A stretch of 64,000 nt of DNA from Fragilaria crotonensis (Eukaryota; Bacillariophyta; Fragilariophyceae; Fragilariales; Fragilariaceae). The DNA lies in NCBI GenBank assembly GCA_022925895.1, contig JAKSYS010000026.1, positions 62,001-126,000 of the forward strand, read 5' to 3'. Under the pieces are notes generated by a model. It saw nothing but the letters and a program-made list of their open reading frames with translations. It did no database searches and had not been told where the DNA came from. Position numbers and translations under genes: made by a program. Below, piece by piece: positions 1-10,378 of this stretch (position 1 is the stretch's first letter; every line of letters begins with the position of its first letter).

Positions 1-1203
1 ATAGGCATCGAACGCTCGTTGATGCGCCGACAAACGACTGCCAAGCTCATCCAGGGCCACATCGCCAATCAGAACAGCAAGCTCCAGTAACCCTGCTCTC
101 AATTGAAATTGAATGGTGTTCAGGTGACTATTCATTTGTTCAAAACCTTTCGTGATTGCATCAAGCAAGATGTCGTCTTGGGACTTGAGCCCGAAAAGAG
201 GCCCTAGAATAGCCACAGCAGAGCTTGCAATTTCCGCGATAGGTCCTAACGCAGCTGCAAATTTCGCAAACTTTCCTAATTTTTCAATTGTTCCGAAAGT
301 ATCGGCGACGGTGGAAATGGCACCAAGAATATCACTGGCTTGGCCAAGACTATCTTGTGCATCTCCAAATGTAACTTCCCTTGATTCCACGATTTGAGTT
401 GTAGGCGCAATGAAGCGGGGATCGTTTGACGGAATAAAGAACCCATTAGGATCAACCTTGCAGATTGGGATTTTAGAAGTGTTTGTAAACGAGATGATCT
501 GGCCCTGAGGCGAGGGAGAACTACTTTGAGATGGAGCCGCCGGCGACCCTGTCGTTGGAAACGGAGAAGGAGTAGGATTCGGCAAAGGCGTCGCTCCTGT
601 GCAGCACAAAAGGATATGCAATATGGAACGCAAGAGCCAAATGAATGTATGAGTTTCTTTGAGGTGCTGCGAAGCATAACCTTTTCAAGCATCGTCATTA
701 GACGTACCGTCCGATCCAGGAGATCCTTGCAATCCCCTAGGTCCTGGGGGACCAGGCGGGCCAGGCGGACCAGGTGGACCAACAGGACCAATAGGCCCTC
801 CCGGACCAATCGGTCCCGGAGGACCAGTCAAGCCAGACGGACCTGGAGGACCAGTCAAGCCAGACGGACCTGGAGGACCAGTCAAGCCAGACGGTCCTGC
901 AGGACCAGTCAAGCCCGTCGGTCCTGGAGGACCAGTCAAGCCAGTCGGTCCTGGAGGACCAGTCAAGCCAGTCGGTCCTGGAGGACCAGTCAAGCCAGTC
1001 GGTCCTGGAGGACCAGTAATGCCAGTGTCTCCAGGTTCTTGGCTCTCGTCCTTGCCCTTTTCGGCGCTGTGTCTATCTTTGCCTTTACGGGGACCACCGG
1101 CCCCAGGATGGCCTGCAGGACTTGAGTCACCGTCGTGACCAGCCTTGCCTTTTTTGCCGCCTTTTTCGTTTTCACCCTTATTGGCGCTCTTCGCTTCTTT
1201 CAT
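1..1203 (-). CDS. Collagen-like protein with helical C-terminal region, 3' end cut by window edge
   Basis: Spliced model: exon 1 is 708-1203, intron is 597-707 (111 bp, donor GTACGT, acceptor GCACAG, phase 1), exon 2 is 596-1 and still open at the edge. Exon 1 (165 codons) has a charged Lys/Gly-rich start without a signal peptide, then about 30 Gly-X-Y triplets made mostly of a 9-residue unit GLTGPPGPT encoded by a 27-bp minisatellite (about 821-1020). Without splicing the frame meets a TGA just after exon 1; splicing removes it and keeps the frame. Exon 2 has a Pro/Ser/Thr linker ([12 protein letters not shown]) followed by about 130 residues rich in Ala/Leu/Gly helices ([34 protein letters not shown]). 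The start ATG at 1203 follows AAAA. The role is unknown: the repeats suggest a trimeric fibre stalk, and the C-terminal region was not recognised. Confidence 0.7.
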
Positions 1204-2354
1204 TTTGATGCGACGGTTAACATCAATTCTTTCATTGCGTAGCTAACTTATAGTGTTAGAAAATATGTAAACAAATTCACACGATTGACATTGATTCCAT
1301 TGAGGAAGGCAGAGGCGTGCAGATAGCTACTTACCGGCTGCTCCAGCCCTCGAACTCGAACCGCGCCACTGTGCGCTGTCACCCAACATCCGATCAGCAA
1401 CAGATGAATACGAAGCATGTGCATCTTTATCAGCAGGATTTTTCGAAAGAGAAATGTGACCCTAAGAAATTCACTCAGAAGTGCGATCCTTCTTTGCGAT
1501 GTTTCGGTACGCTGGTTGAGTTATGCTAACGGCTCATGCATTTTTTCTCGCCAATCCACAAACACATAAATCTATGAACATATTCAGTCACAACCACACT
1601 ACGATGATGCCGGCTCGACATCGAAAAGTAGTACCAGGGTACTATGTAGTACCGGTACCAGTGTATAGATAGCCACACTAGTCGCTCGAACGTGACAATT
1701 GCTCTCCGCGACATTTGAAGCCCTCCTCTTTATCAATTATACACTAACTGAAATATAATAATGTAACGCACACGAACACCAGATAGTTCCAACGAAAACG
1801 AAAACGGTTATATATTCAAATCGAATGTTTCATATATGGATATATATATATATGGTAAGAGTTATATGTATATATGGTAAGAGTTATGAGTGATGATATG
1901 CACATGGCACATGCTGTATGCACATACACATATACGGACAGAAACGGGTTATGCTTCGTCAAATCAATCCAATCGGATGATCTATCTGTCCATCGACATA
2001 ACAATTTCCACACTTTGGTTGTTGCTTTAGGGATGCGCGCGCCACGCTTTGTCGTAATGTGTCCGCTCTCCGCTCGCAATATCAACTGCTGTGTTCTTGT
2101 CATGTGTATGGTCTGCGATCTCATTTTGCGAATACATTTCAGCTACCACATTTGCATCCTACCGATTTACTGTACCAGGGTACAGTGACCTAAGGTACAC
2201 TCGCATTCTCTCGTGTCCAATAGTGGGTTTTGACGTCTCGTACCAATTGACTTACCGTCCCAACCGTCGTTGTCTCGAGCCTGCCGTTTCACCACCTTTG
2301 CTGGCACTATCTCCCCATTCGCATTTTTGAGGAACTCAGGGCCAATACAATTGC
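1204..2354. other. Intergenic, no gene recognised
   Basis: This is the upstream region of the collagen-like gene. It holds GTAC-rich near-palindromes around 1625-1665 and an AT-repeat patch near 1835-1885. Short open frames here lack recognisable protein features. Confidence 0.5.
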
Positions 2355-2456
2355 CAATCAAGTTTCGAACGTTTCAAATTCAGTATGATCAGCAGTGAGT
2401 TTCGGCAATCAAGTTTCGGACGTTGCAAATTCATTATGATCAGCATTGAGTTTTGA
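2355..2456. repeat. 51-bp tandem duplication
   Basis: Two adjacent copies start with CAATCAAGTTTCG at 2355 and 2406 and include CAAATTCA(G/T)TATGATCAGCA. A few differences separate them. They lie at the left edge of the copia-like fossil. Confidence 0.7.
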
Positions 2457-5400
2457 TCGGCATTGACTTTCGGAGGCTAGTTTCGGAGGCTGCCACATGT
2501 CCCCGTATGCCGCATCCGGCGGGATAGCAGCAGCAGGTACGTCGTAAGGGTCGCCATCATCATCCTGTAAGAAGAAAACATGATCGGGGTGTGGAATGGT
2601 AAAATTCTCACTGTCAAGACGGGTTAGGAGAGTCGCATGAAAGGCAGGCACACGGGTTTTGAGCGAGGCCAAGCCAACGGCCGATTCGAGCCAGCTTGTC
2701 GATTATCCATCATCTTTTGGTCCAAGGACCACAAGCTGTCAAAGAACGAATGCGAACCACGGCCACGCCCTCCGAGGGTGTCAATTGGATGGCCTTTTAG
2801 TCACGCAAGTCCATGTCGTTGGTCAGCTCCGCTTCCAAAAAGAGATTAAATCTGGTCAATGTATACAAGGCCATAATCCCAGAGACAAGCTGGGACGTGC
2901 TGGCGCACATGTGTGTTGTGCACTTCTCGTCTTGACCTCTCTGATGTCGGTGTCAGCACGGTGGTTTTGCGTTACATCACGGCTCTTTTCATGTCACAAA
3001 TCAAAGTATCCGGAATCCCAACACTGTCGGTAAAGACCTGCAACTCCATTGCAAAATTCACACCTGCGTTAGTAGCAATTGGGTATACTCTCGTGAAAGT
3101 CCAGTTGGTGGGCAGTTGTGCACATGTATACCCGGAGGGTGCCCAGATAAAAGCAGTGGTTCAACAAGCGATCAACATGGCCTGTAAGGGATGAACCGAT
3201 TGCCGTATCCTTTGCCGCGTCATTGCCGTTGCTGAGCGTCGTATGAGCGCATTCGATCCCATACCGAAATGTCTCAAGCCACTGTTGCCGCATTCACTTG
3301 AGAACGTCGATCGTTAACACCAGTAAATGACACATTTGTCAGCCTGTCACCGTACGCAGTGGCCACATGGACTGATCGAATCATTCGCAGCATTGGGTCG
3401 GCAGGTCAAAAGCCGAGAGGCGGGAAGCGCAGTCGTCCGTCACCATGGAGGTTGTTTTGCCAATCGCACATACTTGAAATGATACGTTACCAGTTCCATG
3501 AGGGTAATGACGATTCGGCTGTTACCTTTGCAATACTCACGTCCGTCGGGTTCCAAGTTGAGTTGTCAGTGAGCTCGATGATTTGAAAGATACCATCGGG
3601 TCGGCACTCCCGACTTGAAAAAGAATGGATATGTCCTTCATCACGAATGGTGTCACGAAATCATCACCACAGAGATCCCAAATTCACGAGTGCTATCGGT
3701 CGGATCACACGCAGTACCGAATCTGGTTATGGTTTAGTAGGCTCGTGTTCATTTTCTTACCGAACCAGAGTAGTACCTGGTTAAATCGCAGAATCATCGT
3801 TTCACCTGTAGTCTCTTTCGTATAAGACACGCTCTTTATTGGTTCGTAATCTGTGGAATCTGTTATAACATCGTTCTTGCCAGTATACTCATCTCGATGG
3901 AAATGTGGACCAGCCGCACATGTACTATCAGCGTGCGAATCCATCTCATATTGTGCCACCACTCCAGGTACATTACCATGATCACTGTCTTTCTTCTCAA
4001 TGCCTTCACGGCTTACTGTCAGTTTGTTGAACGAATTGGGGAGGTAACTGCGTCACGACGTTGTCAAACAAACGGTCACCACTGCACACACCACGATCAG
4101 AAGCAGATGATTACGAAGCGTTTGTCAAGGCAGAAATAGAAGAGTTCACATTGTATTCGACGATGTCGGTATTTGCAGTAGCCGCAATTTGACGATTGGA
4201 GTCGTGGGGTGTACTGTTTGTTGAGTTGGTGTCATGGTACCGGCCGCCGTTGTAACCACGGCCACCTCGACCGCCACGTCCGCTAAAAATTCGCGTCGCT
4301 GATAAACATAAGTGCGGCCGCCAAGAACCAGTTGAAGTTTGTCTCATTCCTCGGTTGTAAAGTTTCTCGAGATATCAGTGACCTCAACAAGGCCATTCGT
4401 CATTACTCTCGCATACCTCTCGCATACGTCCGCCTGCATTGCCACCGCCTCGGCCGCTATGCCGTCCTCGCCCACGGCCCTACCCCGCCCTGGTGTCCGC
4501 GGGTCGACGACACAGCTCCGATGCCGCGCGTGATTTGGATCTGTTCAATATTGATAAATCGCGTGGGGATAGTACGGGACAAGGTTAGGCAAGCTCAGTC
4601 AAATCGTAGAGGTACTGATCATGAATAATCCCGAGGGTTGTTTAGACTTGTACTTGGTCCTCCTTTACTCCACGGAGGGGAATGCTGCACCTGTTGTTGT
4701 GAATATAGAGCTTGCCAGGCAACCTCAAGCTCCTTGGAAGCTTCGCCCATACGAGCGTGCTATAGGAGTTTCTCGAACGGGAAAGAGGCTTCAATTCTTC
4801 CAAAGTAGAGCTCAAGTTTTGCGTCCGCCGTCGCGGCACGGCGCAATATCGTGGGCTTCTCCAACATAAGGCTTGCAGAAGAGTAAGTGAGCAGTACGTC
4901 CGTGGCCATTATGAAGCTTTTCAAACCAGGTCATGCCATCAGTTTCAGAGGGCAAGTCATTAACGAGGTGATATACTTCCCTGTTGTCTTCACGAAAGTC
5001 CTGAGTTTCAAAGGATGTTGCCCACAAAGCACGGGTATACTTGTTAGGATCAGCAGGATCAACATCTGCAGGGCAAATGACATAATTCAAAGGCACACCA
5101 GATTTACCAGTCCTCGCATCGAGGTAATCCTCAACCCTCTTAATTCAGGTTTCGTAGTTGTTCGAGGTAAAGCATCAGGATAATAAAGCTTGGAATCAGC
5201 ATCTTTCATTCCTTTTTGCTGCATATCTTGTTGATGACGAGTTCTGAAATTGTCAGCTAAATACGTTCAAGTAGGCCACAGTCACTTCCCTTGCGAGTCA
5301 TCTTGTGAACCAAATGAGTGATTGCCTTCATGACTTTCGTCCTGGTCAAATCCATCTGAACATGCACATCATCGGGGTACGATTGAAGTTCCTATCTGAT

Positions 5401-5650
5401 ATGAGGTCGAACTCGGAATCGGTGTAGTTTTCCAAATCCTCCAAAGTTTCAATGTCCTCAAACTCGATGAGCTTTGTCTGGGAAGGGATATCCCTCAACC
5501 CGCACACACGAAGTACGTATCGAATGCCATGATGTTCCACATCAGGAAACATGATGCAGAGATCGATTACTGCTGGAGCAGGTTCCATTGTCTGGGTTAG
5601 AGGTGAGGGTTCAATGACCACTCTATGTGTGCAAACACCACCGATGACCG
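2409..5650 (-). mobile_element. Old, decayed Ty1/copia-like LTR element (diatom CoDi-like), partial
   Basis: Read on the minus strand, the parts come in copia order. A gag-like region lies at about 4.1-5.6 kb: a start region, a central region like diatom copia gag proteins, and a Gly/Arg-rich tail (SGRGGRGGRGYNGGR). An aspartic-protease-like region follows at 3.7-3.96 kb with DSHADST. Then come an integrase core (about 2.9-3.3 kb, SVGIPDTLICD) and a post-integrase linker (2.41-2.67 kb). No reverse transcriptase or RNase H was seen, so the element looks truncated. It is a fossil, badly broken with many breaks, and old by its decay. The family call rests on remembered similarity to diatom copia polyproteins. 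Confidence 0.65.
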
Positions 5651-5670
5651 ATACTATTACCGGGTGTAAC

Positions 5671-5960
5671 CATGGGTGTTACAAATCGGATGGAAGGTGA
5701 TCAGCCTCCATACACTTCTGTCACGGCTGTAATTCAGACCGGACGTTCGAGACTGACGAGACGGCCCCATGACGGTGGCCAACCTTAACCGTCCCACATT
5801 GTCAAGTCACGACACCCTTCTCTCTCTCACTCTATGAGGGGTGGCTGCCATAGGCAGTCTTTTCGCAAATCACGTGCTTTGAAATCATTTCCTTTTCTTT
5901 CGCAGGAACTGAGTCTGATAAACCGTTTAAGTCTAGTCGAAGTGTAATCTACTTACAACA
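5671..5960 (-). repeat. Possible LTR of the copia-like fossil
   Basis: This gene-less stretch next to the gag end begins TGTTAC and ends ACAACA, so the termini form a short TGTT/AACA inverted repeat as LTRs do. No second copy was found in the window, so the call stays tentative. Confidence 0.25.
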
Positions 5961-6109
5961 ATGGATCGAGAAGATAGGTGAAGAGTAAATATGGCTGGAT
6001 GCATATTCTGGGTACACGAGGTAGCCCCACGTAGGTCGTAGTATTCAATGTTTTTGTTCAGACGTAGAAAGTATACTAAGTCTACGCAAACGCAAATGGA
6101 TCGAGGTTT

Positions 6110-8467
6110 CTAATCTGGATTCATCACAAACTTGAAATCGAAGTCCATTACACATCGATGTGTTTTGAACTCCCGAAGCAGTTTCTCCAATGCAACAGGA
6201 CCATACTTTGCACAGTCTTGCTGTATTTCAGCACTGACTTGCCCGCTATCAATGGCGTGGTAAGCAAGAAGATATTGACGAGCTCGTTTCGCAAATTTTC
6301 GAATGCGTTCAATTGAAAGGACTTTCTCCGACAAAGAATATCTAACGCCTGCCATGAAATTTTCCTTCCCTTTCTTTTCTTTTAAGGTGAGATTGCGGTA
6401 TGCACCTTTGCTGCATGCCCACATGTACTCAACGCCTTCACCTGCTATTTCGGCATGACACTTGGGGGTTAGCATGACTTCCACGCCAATTTTTGCTCCG
6501 ACATGCTCCATCATGCTTTCTTCGTTCAAGAAATCAGAACACATCGCCATTAGATGGCGCAAACTCAAGCTCAAGTCCACGTTTCCGAGCTCATCCTTCC
6601 TGCCGGTAAGTGTATAGCTTGACAGCTTGTTCATATCAATATATCCTCGCTCCCACAACACCTGAAGCAAACCCTTTGCCTTTCCCACCCAACCTTCCTT
6701 TATTTTAGGAACTTCGCGATTGATCGGGATATTTTTGTCGATACAAATAGCGATCAGTTCTTTTTTGTTCTTTCCTTTGGTGTTAATGCCTTGACGACGT
6801 AGTTCGAGGATTAATTCGGATTTGTTTCTTGAGACATTTGACGGATCGCCATCGACTTGATCAAGGCGACTGAGAATGCGTTCGTTTGGTATCATCCAGA
6901 AAGGTCCAACATCAACTTCGGTAAATGTCAATCGCTGAGTTTGGCCGGGCTCCAGGATACGTGCATATGGACCGAGAAGCCGGATTCCCTTTCAATGACA
7001 GTCGGGTGCATGACTGGGCATTTTCCACCAAATGATCTATTCATTTTAGCTGCATTGAGACCATCAGGGCGCTGCTTTGCGTGTCCTGATGAATGATCGA
7101 ATAGAAATACAAAATGGACCTGTGGATGCATAACCTTTAGACAATCAACGACATCTTCGAACTGTAGCACCATGTGATTATAATCCCAGTAGCCCTCTTT
7201 GTTTTCCCCGTAGTCGAAGTATGTTAGGAATGGCGACTTGCCAGCTAATAGAAGGGGCTTAAGGGAAGAGCCTAAGACTTCCATTGCTGCTTCTTCATCG
7301 GCATATCTCGTTCCTTGCCGTATCTCGTTCACCGAGTCTAGTGTGTTTTGATCTAATTCTTGGATCAAACCATATTCCCTGCAGATAAATGATGATATCA
7401 TCACCCCGCTCCTTCATCCTTGGGGAGGAGAGGACGCTCGCCTTTGGGACCTGTCCACATCTTTGAAAGAAACGAGAACTGCTTAAAGATGGCCTCGTCC
7501 TGCCCGACAAAGATGACTATTGGCTTGCTTGTGTCCCGTCGTATGCTTAAGTGTGCTCCAAAGAACGCCGTCCTACTATATCCGCCACTGCTTCACTCGA
7601 AATGGCGTCAACGTGATATTCCACCATCTCAACATTACTGATAGGATCTACGTAATGATAGCCACAGTTTTTGCAACCGAATCTTGTGCCTCTAGAATTT
7701 TAGAAGCTACAAGACTAAGCTGAACCCACCGATGAGCTTGAACTTCATGAGCGATGTATCGCTTTGTGAAGACAGGCCGATAAGCAAGTTTCCGCCTTCT
7801 CGTGTCCATCAACAAAATAATGCTTGCTGCGGTTTTTGTATCTGAAACCCGTGGCATGCATCCATCGAACAACTGTGGCAATGGATATCTTAGATAAACG
7901 GTAACTTTGAAGGAAGCTCTTCGTCTCTTGCGATAGCTCCAGCACTGGCGGTGTAACAAGGTCATTTTCTTGCGAATTGTCAGAAGTCTCCTCGATGCCT
8001 CGCTCAACTCTTGCCATCATCGTTGGAATCAATGTTTCAAGCACGTACGTGTGCATTCTTTCCACCGACAGTTCTTTCAGAATGCTTACTCCATGTTTCC
8101 TGAAAGCATCCATTGCGTCTGGATTCTCGATAAAGAACGGTGGCAAGCAATTTTTGGGTACAGGTGATTTGATAAAGGTGCCTTTCGGGCTGTAGGCCAG
8201 TCGTCTGTGCCACCTTGCCAGTGGTCGCCAATGGGAGTAGCTTTCAACTCCGACATCATTCATCAATCCAATTGAGTACTCGATACATTGCTGCCATGTC
8301 CACCTCGATGTTTTGCTCGCCTCGTCGACAAATTTTCGCAAGGCACATGCAAGGTACATGCTCCGATGCCTGATCATAAAGATGTCGTGTTCTGAACACA
8401 AATCCTCTTGATCGCCACCATCTACAAGTGTCCTCCAATCTGCAGCAATACTGTTAACCATCTCCAA
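6110..8467 (-). pseudogene. Decayed DDE-superfamily transposase
   Basis: Reading frames on the minus strand add up to one transposase of a family common in fungi and other large eukaryotic genomes. In order: an N-terminal region (8467 to about 7800) with a helix-turn-helix-like stretch ending VVRWMHATGFRYKNRSKHYF and VDGHE; then HRWVQLSL; GCKNCGYHYVD; the first catalytic region VGQDEAIFKQ (about 7480-7520) and MISSFICREYG; the second FLFDHSSGHAKQRPDGLNA (about 7080-7130); and the third TPKCHAEIAGEGVEYMW (about 6420-6470). The stop is near 6110. The frame changes near 7800, again around 7650-7680 and again near 7400, so the copy is not translatable as it stands. The transposase identity is firm; the exact superfamily is not. 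Confidence 0.7.
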
Positions 8468-8469
8468 TT

Positions 8470-9090
8470 TTCAATTCGATCCATGACAGCTTTCGAACAT
8501 CGCAATCAGTGCCATAATACAACTTTGGTGCGAAGAGCTTTCTGGAATCGCCAGATTCCCAATACGAGGATAATTGCAGCGACGGTTCTTGAGCGGTGAG
8601 GATCAACAAGGAACTAGTAGGGTTGTTTCCTCTATCTGAGTTTCGTTTGCTTGGTCAGAAGCAAGCTTACGCTTCTTAGTATTCACAGGTCCAGGAACAG
8701 CCGAAAAAATTGCGAGGAGGATGATGTGGTGAAGTCAACATGTTGACGAGTCCTTGGAGGCAGCGGGTGTGAGGCATTTTGCTCTTTCCAAGCTACTGAA
8801 TTGGATGCGGTCGGGTAGGATTGGGGACATCCTTTACAGAAACCTGAAAGAAATTGTACTTCTGTTGCTTTCCGTCTTCCCTTGCTTTGAAGTCGTGTCG
8901 AAAAAGCTTCAGTTGTTCGCCGCCACCACCGACAAAGATGTTACCCTCAATGGACTTCTCATGGTACTCCTTTCCCACAACACGTAGAAGCTCTGACTTT
9001 TCACCTTCAAATCATCTTGAAGCTGGCACCTTGTATTGATTTCATCCAGCAATGTCCGCTTGCCACCAAACTTCATGAAGTCGTGAATCT
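8470..9090 (-). pseudogene. Frameshifted coding remnant, perhaps the N-terminal part of the DDE transposon
   Basis: Several minus-strand pieces have protein-like composition but lie in different frames: KIHDFMKFGGKRTLLDEI (about 9040-9090), a 61-residue piece at 8793-8978 containing IEGNIFVGGGGEQLKLF, and a short piece with a KKRKL nuclear-localisation-like motif (about 8640-8690). Their position just upstream of the transposase suggests they belong to the same transposon, but no family was recognised. Confidence 0.3.
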
Positions 9091-9308
9091 TGCAAAACAG
9101 CGTTGAAACTACTTCTAACGAACTGATACCTGATCCGATTTCTGTGGAGCTTCAGCGTGTTTTCACTCATGATGAACAAGGAGATGAAATATCTTCAAGA
9201 AGCTCCACGGAATATCAAGAATTGGTGAAGGTATGGACTGTCAAGGTCAATGGGGTTGAGAAGCAAGTGATTCGACGCATAAATCTATTTTCGATGCGCA
9301 CGCATTAA
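9090..9308 (+). other. Unrecognised short open frame
   Basis: This 72-codon frame encodes ISVELQRVFTHDEQGDEI and VWTVKVNGVEKQVIRRI. The composition is protein-like, but no family is recognised and there is no flanking support. It may be a host gene fragment or transposon cargo. Confidence 0.15.
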
Positions 9309-9538
9309 AAAAAAAATCGTGGTACTAGTACGTAGAGCTCTACCTCGCGAATCCTGTTCGTGAATCCAGCCATAGATATCAAAGGTGTCAAGAGTAAGCT
9401 AATAGTTTGTCATAGGCGAATCCGGAGAATCCGAATTGTCGAACGTCAGTACGGCTGACGTCGCCCTATATCGTACCGTACGGTATGACCAGTATTAAAC
9501 AGGACCTGCCACCTGCCACCTGCCAACTGCCAACTGAC

Positions 9539-9860
9539 CAGAGACGGGAATATCTGAAAATATCAAACCCATGGGTACCCACGTAAACCTACGCTGATGG
9601 AAGTGCCAGCCCAAACCCACCCATAACCCATACAATCTACCAAGACCTAACCAAACCCACCCAAACCCAGAAGGCAGTACTGGAGTAGATGATTCTACTA
9701 CTACCGGTAGCAAACACCTACTGTCATTTTTTGCTAGGATTTGTCGGCCCACCCAGACCCACCCATGAAATCCTGAGCTCACCCAACACCCACCCTTAAC
9801 CCAATGGGTTTGGGTGGGCCGTGGGTTTGGGTGGGCTGGGTTTGAAATTCCCCGTCTCTG
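9539..9860. mobile_element. 322-bp hAT-like MITE
   Basis: The element starts CAGAGACGGGAAT and ends with the inverse ATTCCCCGTCTCTG, an inverted repeat with the CAG..ACGGG pattern typical of hAT ends. The 8-bp direct repeat CAACTGAC flanks it exactly at 9531-9538 and 9861-9868, the target duplication length of hAT elements. The interior is filled with CCCACCCAAACCC words in both orientations, like subterminal transposase-binding repeats. It has no coding capacity, so an autonomous hAT elsewhere must have moved it (inference). Confidence 0.8.
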
Positions 9861-9875
9861 CAACTGACACCAACG

Positions 9876-10378
9876 TGTTGAGAATCCCAGATATCGTGAG
9901 CGCGGTACCACAGTACTTGCTCTGGTTATGGGGTGATAACTGCAGTTGTAAGGCCTTGACAAAATCAGCAAAGTAAAAGTTATGAGTTTAGGTTCTAACT
10001 AAACTCCTCTTCCAGGTTCCCTTCTCTGTCTCTCCAGAACCTTCCTCTGTCTTCTTCCTTCCTTGTGTCTCCTTCTTGTTCTTCCCAGTTCTTTTATAGT
10101 GGACTTCTGTCCAATCTCCTACATGTTTAATGTTTTCCTCCAACTTTCCATAGTTTTCGTCCTCCGATGGAATCTTGGTTTGTTGGACTCTTTGGAAATC
10201 CGTATCGCGATTAATTTCAAATTCTTTATCCCAGTTCAGTCGTGTGTTCAATTCCGAGTTCACGTCTGACTCGAATCTGACATTCCGTCCGAACGTCGAA
10301 TCTCTCTCAGCTTCGCCAACGACAGTATTCACTGTCTCACCGGTACTGGACTTATCCAGTAGCCTACTATCCTCGACA
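9876..10378 (-). repeat. 3' LTR of the copia element (left copy)
   Basis: The repeat starts TGTTGAGAATCCC and ends CCTCGACA on the plus strand, with imperfect TGTTGAG/CTCGACA ends. It matches 15434-15937 at all but a few bases. The pol reading frame runs into it. Confidence 0.93.

Noticed and set aside
526-1125. 199-codon plus-strand frame rich in Arg, Ser and Thr
   Set aside because: It is the antisense of the collagen-like repeat, and its repetitive composition follows from that.
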